A DNA stretch of 64,000 nucleotides from Jannaschia sp. CCS1 (GTDB lineage: Bacteria > Pseudomonadota > Alphaproteobacteria > Rhodobacterales > Rhodobacteraceae). Position numbers and translations under genes: made by a program. The stretch lies in assembly GCF_000013565.1 (NCBI RefSeq), contig NC_007802.1, forward strand, positions 1,984,001-2,048,000, read 5' to 3'. The notes below the pieces were generated by a model. That model had not been told where the DNA came from and made no database searches. It saw only the letters and a list, made by a program, of their open reading frames with translations. Below, in pieces: positions 40,287 to 49,470 of the stretch. The stretch's first letter is position 1. The number at the start of each line of letters is the position of its first letter.

Positions 40287-41186
40287 GTGATTGGCAAATT
40301 GACCCTCGATCAATTGCGCGTGCTCGTGGCTGTCGCCGATACCGGCAGCTTTACGGCCGCCAGCCAGGCTGTCGGACGGGCGCAATCGGCGGTAAGTCAG
40401 ATGATGGCCGCGCTGGAAAACGCGCAAGGTGTCCAGCTGTTTGATCGGTCTTCCTACAGGCCCATGCTGACCGAGGCTGGACGTGTTCTGGTTGCCCAAG
40501 CGCGCACGACGCTGGCGGGGGCCTCCCGTTTCGAGGCGATGGCAGAGCATATGCGCAGCGGCGTCGAGGCAGAACTGGCGCTGGCGATTGATCCGCTCGT
40601 GCCAAGTGCACCTTTCATGCAAGGATTGCGTGACCTCAGCGCAAGATATCCTGATCTTTCGGTTTCATTCTCGACAGAAGGGCTTGGTGGATCGCTCCGA
40701 CGTTTGCGGGACGGTTCGGCATCGCTTGGGATTTGCACCTTGCTTCCCACCGTGCCGGATGATGTCGTTGCCTACCCGCTGCTGCAAACCGCCATGACCC
40801 CGGTGGTTGCGGGCAATCATCCGCTTGCCTCACAGGACGGCCCGTTGCAGCGCGGCGATCTGGAGCCGCATGTCCAGCTTGTTCTATCAGATCCCGTTGA
40901 ACCGAGCGGGCCGAATTATGGCCTGACCAGCGCACGTCTCTGGCGGTTTGCCGATCTCAACCGCAGGCTGGATTTCCTGCTCGGGGGCTTTGGGTGGTGT
41001 CGGATGCCAGAGCACCTTGTTGCAGACGCGCTGGCCGACGGGCGATTGGTCGCGCTGGATATCAAAAATGACAATGCGCCGCAGGATGGACTTCCGATTT
41101 ATGCAGCGCATGCGAGGGATAGAGCACTCGGGCCAGCAGGGCGATGGTTTCTCGATGCGATGCGCGAGTGCATGGCGGCCGCATAA
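40287..41186 (+). CDS. LysR family transcriptional regulator
   Basis: A 299-residue LTTR. The N-terminal winged HTH reads [20 protein letters not shown], with [13 protein letters not shown] as the recognition helix. A periplasmic-binding-protein-like effector domain follows from residue 90, with the usual linker. The start is GTG with GGAG nine bases upstream. It is transcribed divergently from azoR-VOC and most likely activates that operon on sensing an aromatic or quinone compound, as AzoR/QorR-type pairs do. The effector is unknown. Confidence 0.93.
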   Translation: MIGKLTLDQLRVLVAVADTGSFTAASQAVGRAQSAVSQMMAALENAQGVQLFDRSSYRPMLTEAGRVLVAQARTTLAGASRFEAMAEHMRSGVEAELALAIDPLVPSAPFMQGLRDLSARYPDLSVSFSTEGLGGSLRRLRDGSASLGICTLLPTVPDDVVAYPLLQTAMTPVVAGNHPLASQDGPLQRGDLEPHVQLVLSDPVEPSGPNYGLTSARLWRFADLNRRLDFLLGGFGWCRMPEHLVADALADGRLVALDIKNDNAPQDGLPIYAAHARDRALGPAGRWFLDAMRECMAAA

Positions 41187-41214
41187 TTTCATTTGGTAAC
41201 GGTCGTGCGTGGGT

Positions 41215-41330
41215 GGCGTGGCGATGTCGTTTGGCACGGTTGGCATCGCGAAGGGCGGGTTTGAGCCCATTGTGCCAAATGCTGCAGAGAGCCCCAATGT
41301 CTGAATTGCCTTCGTGTCGGTAACGCGCGG
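41215..41330. repeat. Decayed interspersed repeat
   Basis: GAAGGGCGGGTTTGAGCCC, AAATGCTGCAGAGAGCC and a following AATGTCTGAATTGCC recall the element-wide repeat blocks. There is no gene in the 215 bases before the methyltransferase. Confidence 0.4.
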
Positions 41331-41401
41331 CGATGCCGCCCCATTTCCCGACCAGCAGACGCAATGCTAGCGTGACTTCCAACAATTGGAGGAATCACTC
41401 T

Positions 41402-42187
41402 ATGGGTATGGAATACGACGACGCCGCAGCGGAGCGATTGGAGGCGGTGTACCTTGGTCCGGACGTAGTTTCTCAAAGAGATAACACCCTTCAAAGGATT
41501 TCGGTTCAAGAGGGCGAGCGGGTCTTGGATATTGGAAGCGGCCCCGGCTTTCTCGCGGCTCAAATAGCGGATCAATCAGGACCCGATGGTGAAGTTGTAG
41601 GCATCGATATTTCGGAGCAGATGGTAGACCGCGCAACGCAGCGAAGCGAGCATAGCTGGCTAAGTTATCGTTGCGCAGATGCGACCGAACTCCCGTTTGA
41701 AGACAGTTACTTCGATGTGGTCGTTAGCACCCAAGTTGCTGAATACGTGCCTGATATAGCGAAGTTTTGCAGCGAGGTTTTTCGTGTTCTCAAACCCGGC
41801 GGACGTGCGCTGATCCTTGCGACAGACTGGGAAGGTGTCTGTTGGCACAGTGAATATCCGGGTCGAATGGACAAGGTGCTCAAGGCTTTTGCACCACATT
41901 GCGCCGACAGCAAACTTCCGCGAACGCTTGGCGCGCGCCTTCGAAACGCGGGTTTGATCGTCAATGAGGTGAGCTATTTCTCCATCATTAATACTGACAG
42001 GTACGATGGTTGCTATGGCGAAATGGTGGTGCCCTTCATTGTGGCCTACGTGAACGGGCAAAAAACGGTTCCGGACGATGAGCTGCAGGCTTGGGCAGAG
42101 GAGCAAGCGTCACTCAATGCAAGAGGAGACCACTTCTTCTCGACTGGTCGGTTTAGTTTCTCTGTCAGGAAACCTTCCGAAACCTGA
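41402..42187 (+). CDS. SAM-dependent methyltransferase (class I, Methyltransf_11)
   Basis: A 261-residue methyltransferase with the Rossmann SAM site VLDIGSGPGFLAAQIA (motif I), VVGIDISEQM (motif II), YRCADATELPFED (post-II) and EVFRVLKPGGRALIL (motif III). The best fit is a UbiE/Coq5-type or arsenite-methyltransferase-like small-molecule enzyme, but no Cys cluster for arsenic is seen. ATG at 41402 is preferred because GGAGGA lies about nine bases upstream; the in-frame extension to 41333 encodes an unlikely leader. It stands alone between repeat copies. Substrate unknown. Confidence 0.88.
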   Translation: MGMEYDDAAAERLEAVYLGPDVVSQRDNTLQRISVQEGERVLDIGSGPGFLAAQIADQSGPDGEVVGIDISEQMVDRATQRSEHSWLSYRCADATELPFEDSYFDVVVSTQVAEYVPDIAKFCSEVFRVLKPGGRALILATDWEGVCWHSEYPGRMDKVLKAFAPHCADSKLPRTLGARLRNAGLIVNEVSYFSIINTDRYDGCYGEMVVPFIVAYVNGQKTVPDDELQAWAEEQASLNARGDHFFSTGRFSFSVRKPSET

Positions 42188-42529
42188 AGCGGCCATTGGC
42201 GCAGTCGCAGCGAATTAGCGCTTAGTCCCGCGGAGCAGTCAATGGCGCTGTCAAATTGTTGCACACCTTTGCCAACCTCCGCATCGGGGAAGCTGCGGCG
42301 CGGCACCGTGAGAATAGATCAATGACTGCTTAGGGCCGGAATCGTCTCATCATGGATCAAGTGCTGCTAGCGGCTTCGCGGAGAGGATACACCAGCTGTG
42401 AGCCGTAGGTGAATGCCAAATTCGACGTGGGGAGCAGCGGCTTTGCTTGGTACATCAGTGACCCATGACGTGTGCCGCCTTTTCCGGACATATGGCTTAT
42501 GCTGAAGTGGTTGTTTCCAGATCAAACGG
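42188..42529. repeat. Intergenic region with interspersed repeat copies
   Basis: About 340 bases without a gene. GCGCTTAGTCCCGCGGAGCA near 42220, and GGGGAAGCTGCGGCGCGGCA with ATGACTGCTTAGGGCCGG at 42286-42343, are clear repeat units. Confidence 0.55.
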
Positions 42530-44680
42530 TTACCGAGCTGTTTCTCGGATACAAGCCAGTTGTCTGCGCGCGCCGGGCGTATCCGCTTGCGAACCTTCAA
42601 GCCCAAAGTCTCGCATAAAGGATGCGAAATCGGACAAAGCCACCTCCCGTTCAGGGGCGACAAGCCGGTTTTCCAGGCATCGGCAGAACGGCGCGGAGAG
42701 CGTTGCGTCGATCGCCCAGTACATGCACGCATCGGAGACCCTGATGAACGGCGCGGCTCCGGGAACCGGATCGCTGTATGCAGCCGCGCCCTCAACGCCG
42801 ATACCTGTTCGTGCCAAAGTGGGTGTGTCGCCTGTCAGCGCGACCAGATTTTCGAACAACTGCCGGACCGGCGCGCTGTCACATGGGAAGCTTGTCACTA
42901 GTCGCTGTGCATCTATGGCAAAGCCCGCAACCTGATTGATCGCATCACCCAACGATATGCGACCCGAGAACACCCCGTCCGCAAGAACCAAGCCCTGCTG
43001 TAGGCCTCCCCCGCCAGACTCTGACCTGCGGTGCTGTGCCATCACACCGGCCAGACGCGGGTGAACAGACAACTGGCGGATATTTTCCGAAGCATGCAGT
43101 TGCACCCCAAACCCGTTCAAGATCCGGGTGGTCTCGACGTCCGTGAAAACAACAGCATCGGCGGGAAGATATGAACTGCAGCGCGCGCTGTACGCCATCA
43201 CATAGCCCGCCGTAGAGCGGATGAGAGCCGGGGCCTCCGGCGAGTAAGTCGCAGTCCCGTGGAAAATCGAACGAATAACTGATGGATCGTAGAAATCAGT
43301 CCAGAAACCCGGCGAAAGGTAGACCTGACCACTATCGATGATTTCGCTCGCGCTGGCGCGTGCAGCATCTTGTGCAGCCTGTCTTGCAATGGCTGCTGCA
43401 GCCAAAGCCTCTTGTCGTGCAGCTTCATTGGCCGCTTCGCGCCCCAATAGTTCAGCTTCAGCATCCGCCCAACTGCGCGGCGCATCGGCGTAGCCGGGAC
43501 TCCAGCTTAGTCGTCTATTCGCAGAGTGGTTTCCGGCGATGGAGGGTCGAAAATTCTCCTGAACTACGGCTGTGCCGAACGTGCCGCGTCCTCCCAAACC
43601 ATCCGGAAGCGGATGCCCCAGACGCACGTGAAACAGTGATATTTCAGGAAACTGAAGTCCTGCGTTGCGCGTCAGTTCCGCGATAATCGTTGATCGGTCC
43701 GGGCCTTCCGGGACAACTGTCTGCGCATCTACGGCGTGTATGGCTATCCATGTGCCCGACGTGACAGATCTACTTGCGAGGAAGGCGGTATTGCCTCGGA
43801 TATCGAGCAAGATGGCGTTGTCGACCCCGTGCGTGGCGGCCTCTGCGCGCGCCAGATCGGGGTTGGTGCGCCAGGCGGCAAAGGCGGGGTTTTCGGGCAT
43901 GGACGTCGGAGCGGAAGAAGGCGCAATAGCCTCAAGGGAGGCGAGAAATGCCTCAGCCTGCGCTGCAATACATGCGAGGTCCTGTTCACAAGTCAGGCGG
44001 CCAGCGTGCCAGTTCTCGTTTTGTCCGTGCGCAAGGATTCTTTCATTGCCTGACAGCGCACTCGAGGCCGCAAAATAAGTGTCGGCTACGGTGCGATCCA
44101 GAGTTGATGCCTCCGGATCCCGACAGACCGCCCCATCCGTTGCGGTGGCCGCATTGGTGCAGACAAAAGACGGCAACCCGTCACCCGCCCCGCGCTGGCA
44201 ATGCCCAACCAGCCGTTCGATCAACGGGATAGCTGGGGCGAGGTCAATCTGCAGGTCCTGAGCCTGATCGGTCGCAAGGGTGAGCTGCGCGTCCTCCCCG
44301 ACTTGTCTGAGGTTCGCCATGAACCGGCGTGGGAATTGTATCCGAAGCGGGCCGCGTTCTCCGTTGAAGAACTGCGGAGGACGGAAAACCAGGCTTTGTT
44401 CCGAAGTTTGAAAGAGGATCGGATTGGCGGACGGCGCGATGGCCGGTCCTAGGGTCATATCCGCATTTACGCGCGAGCCCCCTTGCTCGGAGGCGCATCC
44501 GATTGAAAGGACTTCCGTGGCAGTTTCATCCAGCCAAGCCAAGCGTACGCCCTCAGGTGCCCCGCCATACACCCAGGCGGGCTCGCCCGCAGAGTCAGAT
44601 TGCGCATGGGCTGCGCCCGCGGCGGTCGCCAAGACGATCGCACCAAGTGTGCGCCGGGCGATTATGAGCGCTGAATTCAT
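42530..44680 (-). CDS. Large secreted protein with LprI-like N-terminal region
   Basis: A 716-residue protein with a cleavable signal peptide (MNSALIIARRTLGAIVLATA, cut near AHAQ). After about residue 175 there is a DUF1311/LprI-like stretch: CRDPEASTLDRTVADTYFAA followed by paired Cys in TCEQDLACIAAQ. In relatives these are lysozyme-inhibitor-like periplasmic domains. An Ala-rich coiled segment (about 430-470) and a C-terminal region with several Cys (YWAIDATLSAPFCRCLEN) follow. No enzyme motif is recognised. GC-rich, core-like composition contrasts with the AT-rich defence genes. Whether the whole is a single family or a fusion is unclear; the secretion prediction is firm. Confidence 0.7.
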   Translation of the reverse strand: MNSALIIARRTLGAIVLATAAGAAHAQSDSAGEPAWVYGGAPEGVRLAWLDETATEVLSIGCASEQGGSRVNADMTLGPAIAPSANPILFQTSEQSLVFRPPQFFNGERGPLRIQFPRRFMANLRQVGEDAQLTLATDQAQDLQIDLAPAIPLIERLVGHCQRGAGDGLPSFVCTNAATATDGAVCRDPEASTLDRTVADTYFAASSALSGNERILAHGQNENWHAGRLTCEQDLACIAAQAEAFLASLEAIAPSSAPTSMPENPAFAAWRTNPDLARAEAATHGVDNAILLDIRGNTAFLASRSVTSGTWIAIHAVDAQTVVPEGPDRSTIIAELTRNAGLQFPEISLFHVRLGHPLPDGLGGRGTFGTAVVQENFRPSIAGNHSANRRLSWSPGYADAPRSWADAEAELLGREAANEAARQEALAAAAIARQAAQDAARASASEIIDSGQVYLSPGFWTDFYDPSVIRSIFHGTATYSPEAPALIRSTAGYVMAYSARCSSYLPADAVVFTDVETTRILNGFGVQLHASENIRQLSVHPRLAGVMAQHRRSESGGGGLQQGLVLADGVFSGRISLGDAINQVAGFAIDAQRLVTSFPCDSAPVRQLFENLVALTGDTPTLARTGIGVEGAAAYSDPVPGAAPFIRVSDACMYWAIDATLSAPFCRCLENRLVAPEREVALSDFASFMRDFGLEGSQADTPGARRQLACIRETAR

Positions 44681-45131
44681 GTCCTGCTCTCCGTATCAAA
44701 AGAATTTTCACCTAAAAACACGATTTTCCCGATCCATAGTCTGGGTCAAGATCAATGTGTGCCGCGATGCCTGAGCCACGGCCCAACGGCTGCGGCGTAT
44801 TTCGAGGTACATGTGTACCGGGTGATCGAGTTGGTTGAAACCGTTTCTATGCCATTGGATCTGAGCGAAGCTAACTAGCATTGCGCCTTTTCCAAGAGCA
44901 CCGCCGCTGTAGTCGAATGTGAGGCGTCGGCGGCTTGACCCACTCAGTGAACTACCAGCTCTCATTATGCGGCGTACCGAACTGAAGGTCTGCTTTCGGA
45001 AACCTGCGGTGCGACACTAATGCTTGCAGTGAGCGTCCGCTACGGGCCGATTTCTGCCATCAAAAAGGGTGGTGAGCCTCTGTACTCTTGGCTCTAAGAT
45101 TCTTCCATTAACGATGGTTCGTGGGCCCTTT
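44681..45131. repeat. Intergenic region carrying an interspersed repeat copy
   Basis: A good repeat copy is at 44986-45056: GGTCTGCTTTCGGAAACC, GCGGTGCGACACTAATG and GTCCGCTACGGGCCGATT. The rest holds no gene. It is the last copy before the right iterons. Confidence 0.55.
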
Positions 45132-45165
45132 TTGCTGCACAATTTGCTGCACAAAACGCTACACG
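45132..45165 (+). repeat. Three 12-bp-spaced iterons (right end of element)
   Basis: TTGCTGCACA at 45132 and 45144, and the weaker ACGCTACACG at 45156, repeat with exact 12-base spacing, in the same orientation as the left-end series at 13241-13274. They lie about 60 bases before the right attachment-like block. Confidence 0.65.
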
Positions 45166-45225
45166 CCAACTAATATTATTATTAAAAATCAATATCCTAA
45201 GAAACTTTGCTCTCACACCTTCGGA

Positions 45226-45310
45226 CTGTCTGTCTGCCATTTTTCTCGGATCTTCTTTCGCGTAACCACTTATTAATGGGTCGCACGTCGGCGTTTTCGC
45301 GCTTACGACG
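45226..45310 (+). repeat. attR-like right junction of the integrated element
   Basis: 45226-45246 copies the tRNA-Ser 3' end (19 of 21 bases, with TGCC for the tRNA's CGCC). 45289-45310 is identical to 13201-13222. It lacks the T-arm and all upstream tRNA, so it is not a second tRNA gene. Confidence 0.75.
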
Positions 45311-45990
45311 GCTTCAGGCTAAGAGAAGGTCCGGAGGTTGTCACGACGGCGGGTAACGGTCGTTTGCGATTGGCGCGAGGAGTATAGCTGACTTGACGAA
45401 AGCCGGCATTCCACCGGCACCTCCCGAGACGGCGGATTACTTCTTGGATTCACTGTGTTTGCGCAGTGGCAGGGTGGATCTAATACAGCGCAAACCGTCA
45501 GTTGATTTCTCACATTGCAAGCCTGCACCCTGGGTGATCTCGGACCGCATCAGCCGAGAACCTGCCGGTCCGTTCCAGTTCTAAGTTCGTGTCCTTAGCT
45601 GCATTAAATGCTATCGAAAGAGCGGCAGAAAATCGCGACAGGTCCAGTCTTCTCCCAACAGGGAATCGGTGATTTTGTGTGCTTCCGTGAAGCGCAGATA
45701 CTGTGCGTTGGCCCGGAGCGTGTGGTGCGCGAGGCCACGCTCATCCCGGCGCGAATTGCCGAAGGCGATATGATCGAAGCGTGGCATGCTGAACTCCAAT
45801 GACTTAGCTCACCGACGTCATCACGGGTGGATCACGGCGCATCCCGGAACATGGGTCTTTTGGGGAACACTCCGAACACCCTATTTCCGGCCGCGGCCAA
45901 AAAACGGGTGCGTGCCTCAAGAAGAGGTGCTTTCCTCTACGTCAAGCGTGCGGGGGCATGCGGATCTGACCACCAATTCTTGAGACTATC
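45311..45990. other. Non-coding chromosomal flank after the element
   Basis: About 680 bases with only short, mutually antisense frames (for instance around 45608-45802) that match nothing I recognise. Probably decayed sequence and the promoter of the adhesin operon. Confidence 0.4.
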
Positions 45991-47034
45991 GTGACCCAGT
46001 TAAAACCACGGACCACGGTGCTGGCACTGATCGGAGCGGTCTTCGCGGCAAGTTCCGCAAGCGCAGACACCGTGATCAATGACAACCTCGTCGTCATCGG
46101 GAATGCCTGTGTCGGGCAGGATTGCGTCAACAATTATCCCTTCGCGGGCGACCTGTTGGTGATGGAAGAGAATAACGTGCGCATCGCATTCGGTGCCGCC
46201 GGACAGTTCCGGTTGACCGCGAACGACAGTGCCAACGGTGGGCCGAGCGAATTCCGGATTGACGCGATCCAGCCGACCGCAGTTCTCACGGACCAGAGTG
46301 CGATCGCCCAAGGCGGCCTTGTGGCACTTCCCGGCGCAACAATCGACGGCAATGGCAACCTCGTCGTGCCGCTCGACGAGTTGGCAAGCAACGCTAGACT
46401 GACCAATCCGAATGTCTCAGGCGAGGCGACGGTCACCTTCACGCCGGGCCAGACAGTTGTGATACAGGCCGGGGATTTCTCCGCGTTCGGGGGACCAGTT
46501 TTTGATATTACCCCCAATTCTTCTTTGACATCGTTGACCAATCCGGGCGGGATCAGCGCCCAGGTGTCGAACAACCCCGCGCGTCTTGTCTCGTTCAGTG
46601 AAACCGGAAACATGGTCACGCTCGGGATCAACTCCGAAGATGTGGCAGGCGCGATGTCCGTGGGCAGCGCCACCAACCTGCGGCAGGTCACCGGCGTGGC
46701 CGATGCCGTGGCCGCCGATGATGTGATCAACGTCGGCCAATTGATGCGCGCGTTGCCAAGTCTGGGCTTCGACATCGCCGACGAGATCCGGTCCGAGACG
46801 TCTCGGCTGAACGGCGTGTCGGCCACCACCGCCGCGATGAGCGCGCTGCAACCCAACCCCCGCGCGCAGGCGCCCTTGTCGCTTTCGCTGGGGCTCGGCA
46901 CCTACGAGGGAGAGACCGCCGCCGCCATGGGCCTGCTGTGGCGGATGTCGGACACCTCGCACATGCAGTTTTCGGTGGCCGGATCGGATCAGACCACGCC
47001 GCAAACCGCCATATCCTTCAGAATAGTCTGGTAG
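45991..47034 (+). CDS. YadA-anchor-like surface protein 1
   Basis: A 347-residue protein with a signal peptide (TVLALIGAVFAASSASA). The passenger begins DTVINDNLVVIGNACVGQDC, a beta-structured pattern. Near residue 235 it has VTGVADAVAADDVINVGQL, the YadA stalk/head motif. The C-terminal 75 residues, from TTAAMSALQPNPRAQAP to the final aromatic Trp in FRIVW, match a YadA-like trimeric autotransporter anchor. It is therefore probably a short outer-membrane trimeric adhesin. The start is GTG at 45991. The next gene, four bases after its stop, encodes a shorter relative. Binding partner unknown. Confidence 0.72.
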   Translation: MTQLKPRTTVLALIGAVFAASSASADTVINDNLVVIGNACVGQDCVNNYPFAGDLLVMEENNVRIAFGAAGQFRLTANDSANGGPSEFRIDAIQPTAVLTDQSAIAQGGLVALPGATIDGNGNLVVPLDELASNARLTNPNVSGEATVTFTPGQTVVIQAGDFSAFGGPVFDITPNSSLTSLTNPGGISAQVSNNPARLVSFSETGNMVTLGINSEDVAGAMSVGSATNLRQVTGVADAVAADDVINVGQLMRALPSLGFDIADEIRSETSRLNGVSATTAAMSALQPNPRAQAPLSLSLGLGTYEGETAAAMGLLWRMSDTSHMQFSVAGSDQTTPQTAISFRIVW

Positions 47035-47038
47035 CACC

Positions 47039-47818
47039 ATGAAAAAGCTCTCGATCACCCTGTCACTGAGCCTGTCGCTTTCGGCGATGTCCGGAACGCT
47101 GGTTCTCGCCGATCAGGTCATCAACGATGATCTTATTGTCACGCAAAGCGCCTGTGTCGGTCCCAATTGCTTTGACGGGATGGATTTCGGGTTCAGCACC
47201 CTCATCCTCGACGGGCCCAACCCCTCGATCCTGTTTGAAGACAGCAGCTTGTCCGCCTCCTTCCCGACCACGGACTGGCGGGTGGGGGTCGACAATGCCA
47301 CCAACACCTTCGCCATCAGCAATGCGGATACCGGGCAGTCTGTCTTCTCCGTGAACGCCGCCGGGGATGCCATCGCCATCGGTGCCGGTGCGACGCTGAC
47401 GGCGGGCACCGTCAATGTCGGGGGCCTGCGGATCTCCAACGTGGCCGATGGGGTTCAGGCCACAGACGCCGTCACCCTCGGGCAGTTGAATGCGGCGGTG
47501 TCGGCGCTGCCCACGGATTTCGCGGCGATCCAGACCGCGAACGCCGGCAACATCGCGCGCCTCAATGAGCTGTCCGAGGAGATCAATGCCGTAGGTGCCA
47601 TCGGCTCGGCCATGTCGGCCCTTCAACTCAACCCCCGTGGCACCGGCGATCATTTCTTCTCCATCGGGCTCGGCAACTATGAGGGCACGACCGCGCTGGC
47701 GATCGGCAGCTTCCACTTCCTTGCCGATGACCGGGTCTTTGTGAACACCGGCGTGTCGGCGGCCACCAATGGCGTGGGTGGCACGGCGGCGCGGTTGGGC
47801 GTGACCTTTGGTCAGTAG
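47039..47818 (+). CDS. YadA-anchor-like surface protein 2
   Basis: A 259-residue protein with signal peptide MKKLSITLSLSLSLSAMSG. It shares with the preceding protein the N-terminal pattern DQVINDDLIVTQSACVGPNC, the stalk motif ISNVADGVQATDAVTLGQLN, and the C-terminal anchor SAMSALQLNPRGTGDHFFSI to GVTFGQ. The two are probably paralogues from an old duplication, differing in passenger length (about 90 residues less here). Both would insert as 12-stranded trimeric barrels. Its 3' end overlaps the possible start of the IalB-like gene, making a three-gene operon. Confidence 0.72.
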   Translation: MKKLSITLSLSLSLSAMSGTLVLADQVINDDLIVTQSACVGPNCFDGMDFGFSTLILDGPNPSILFEDSSLSASFPTTDWRVGVDNATNTFAISNADTGQSVFSVNAAGDAIAIGAGATLTAGTVNVGGLRISNVADGVQATDAVTLGQLNAAVSALPTDFAAIQTANAGNIARLNELSEEINAVGAIGSAMSALQLNPRGTGDHFFSIGLGNYEGTTALAIGSFHFLADDRVFVNTGVSAATNGVGGTAARLGVTFGQ

Positions 47819-48293
47819 GCCTGCATGGGTGCCGTGCCTTCTGGCGCTGGTCCTCTGTCACATTGCCCCTGCCGCCGCGCAATCGCCGGACCAGTCCACC
47901 GTGTTCGGCGATTGGGAGCGGGTTTGCTCCACCGATGGGGCCTGCGTGTTCTCGCAGGCCAACGCCGATGCAGACACCAACGACATCCGCATGCGCACCG
48001 AGATTTCCCGGGTGTCGGACACGCAGATCCTGATGTCGGTCGTGGTGCCCGACAGCGTGCTGCTGACCGAGGGGCCGTGGTTGACCATCGATGGCATCTA
48101 CGTGGGTGAGTTGAACTACGTCCAATGCCCCGGCGGATGCCTGGCCCGCATCCTGTTCACCGACCAGCAGTTCCGGCTTGTGTCCGGCGGCACGCGCGGC
48201 GTCATCACGGTGACGGCTGGCGGCCAACGCGTGGGGCTTGTCGTCTCCATGGACGGGCTGCAGGACGGCCTCGCGTCGCTCGACGATCTGTGA
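47808..48293 (+). CDS. Invasion-associated locus B (IalB)-like periplasmic protein
   Basis: A secreted protein of about 155-161 residues with signal peptide CLLALVLCHIAPAAAQS. The mature part starts FGDWERVCSTDGACVFSQ, the usual IalB opening with a Cys pair, and has a second pair in YVQCPGGCLARILF. IalB relatives are periplasmic or outer-membrane proteins of unknown mechanism, linked to invasion in Bartonella. The start is uncertain: TTG at 47808, overlapping the previous gene, or GTG at 47829. It belongs to the YadA-like operon. Confidence 0.75.
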   Translation: MVSRPAWVPCLLALVLCHIAPAAAQSPDQSTVFGDWERVCSTDGACVFSQANADADTNDIRMRTEISRVSDTQILMSVVVPDSVLLTEGPWLTIDGIYVGELNYVQCPGGCLARILFTDQQFRLVSGGTRGVITVTAGGQRVGLVVSMDGLQDGLASLDDL

Positions 48294-48777
48294 CCACAGG
48301 TCCCGCTAACGCACTACGTCGAGGCGGACAATCGGGCTGAACGGCGCGCCTGCCTGCTGTCGGATGTCATTTTGGCGCGGACGTCAATTTGGAAGATCGT
48401 GCTGCCGGTCTCTGCACAGCGATCGACAAAAGCAGCGCTGCGGGATCTGACTGTGAGAGGGCAGGGGGCCGAGCTTGCGGTTCAGGTGGGGATCCGTTCG
48501 ATCCATCAAGCTAAGGCGTATCGACAAAGACGAAGCTGCGGAGGGTGGCCGAGTTGCGACTGGTCTCGGCGAAGTGCTCTCTCTTTTTTGCGGTTGCTCC
48601 ATTGCAAACGTGCGACTTTAGGCAATCCAGCGCTAAGTGACCAAGCTGCGCTTGGGAACCGATTGTGTTTCGTCGCACGTGTCGCCACGTTCGCACGCGC
48701 CAAGAGCGTAAACGACGCCTCTTACTGCGCCGCTATCTCACGTGACGTTATCCGAAACCCAACAGAGTTCTGCAAAA
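48294..48777. other. Non-coding stretch
   Basis: About 480 bases between the IalB-like gene and the next membrane protein. Only short random frames; I see no gene, repeat or hairpin worth naming. Confidence 0.4.
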
Positions 48778-49470
48778 ATGACGACCCCTCATACGCGTAA
48801 GGCTTCAATAGAACTAACAACCGACAATACGCAATTATTAGCCAAGCGCATGCGGCAGACGGCGTATGTATTCGCTATCATAAGCCTAATTATACAATTT
48901 CGCTGGATTATAATACCGCGGGACTATCTGTATCTTGTTGACGTCGCGAGCGAGGTCAACTTCTGGACGTGGCTCAACGTTACTTACATGCTTTTTGCAG
49001 CTCAGGTTCTTGCTCTAAGCGCTTGGTTGAGAAGCAGGAAAAAATTGCCAGCCGTCGGTTTGGGATTTGCATCATTGGCACTAGTCCTTTTGTCGATGGA
49101 TGATTTCATGAGCTTTCACGAAAGGCTTGGCCCACTTGGCGTAGAGCTTGGCGGTGGCGATGGATTCTTCAAATTTGCTTGGGTTATACCAGGGTCAATA
49201 GCTGCGCTCATCATCTTGATGGTATTTTTGAATGCTGCGCGCTCCACAGAGCCGAGTGTCCGGCGCGATACATTGACAGGAGTAGCGCTTTTGTTTGGAG
49301 GCGCAATTGGGGTAGAAATGGTGAGTGGTGCAGTGCTGGCAGAAATTGGATACCGACGTCTCTATATTTTGCTCTACCATTTTGAAGAAATCCTTGAGGC
49401 GGTCGGGATTGTCTTTATAGCACGAGCCGGCTTGAGGGATATATTAAGTGTATCCAGTCCGCCGACGTAG
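48778..49470 (+). CDS. Multi-helix membrane protein, unknown function
   Basis: A 230-residue protein with about six hydrophobic helices (near 30-48, 65-87, 93-112, 135-158, 170-190 and 200-218). A conserved-looking charged stretch, SMDDFMSFHERLG, lies in the middle, and FEEILEAVGIVFIARAG near the end; His and Glu in these could bind a metal or cofactor, but no family is recognised. It is AT-rich compared with the adhesin operon and stands alone, flanked by 480- and 500-base gaps, which suggests recent acquisition. ATG at 48778 is preferred to one 36 bases upstream on start-region composition; the choice is weak. Confidence 0.65.
   Translation: MTTPHTRKASIELTTDNTQLLAKRMRQTAYVFAIISLIIQFRWIIIPRDYLYLVDVASEVNFWTWLNVTYMLFAAQVLALSAWLRSRKKLPAVGLGFASLALVLLSMDDFMSFHERLGPLGVELGGGDGFFKFAWVIPGSIAALIILMVFLNAARSTEPSVRRDTLTGVALLFGGAIGVEMVSGAVLAEIGYRRLYILLYHFEEILEAVGIVFIARAGLRDILSVSSPPT

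Noticed and set aside
45200-45240. Second tRNA-Ser at the right end
   Set aside because: Only the last 17 or so tRNA bases are present; no T-loop, anticodon arm or acceptor 5' strand.
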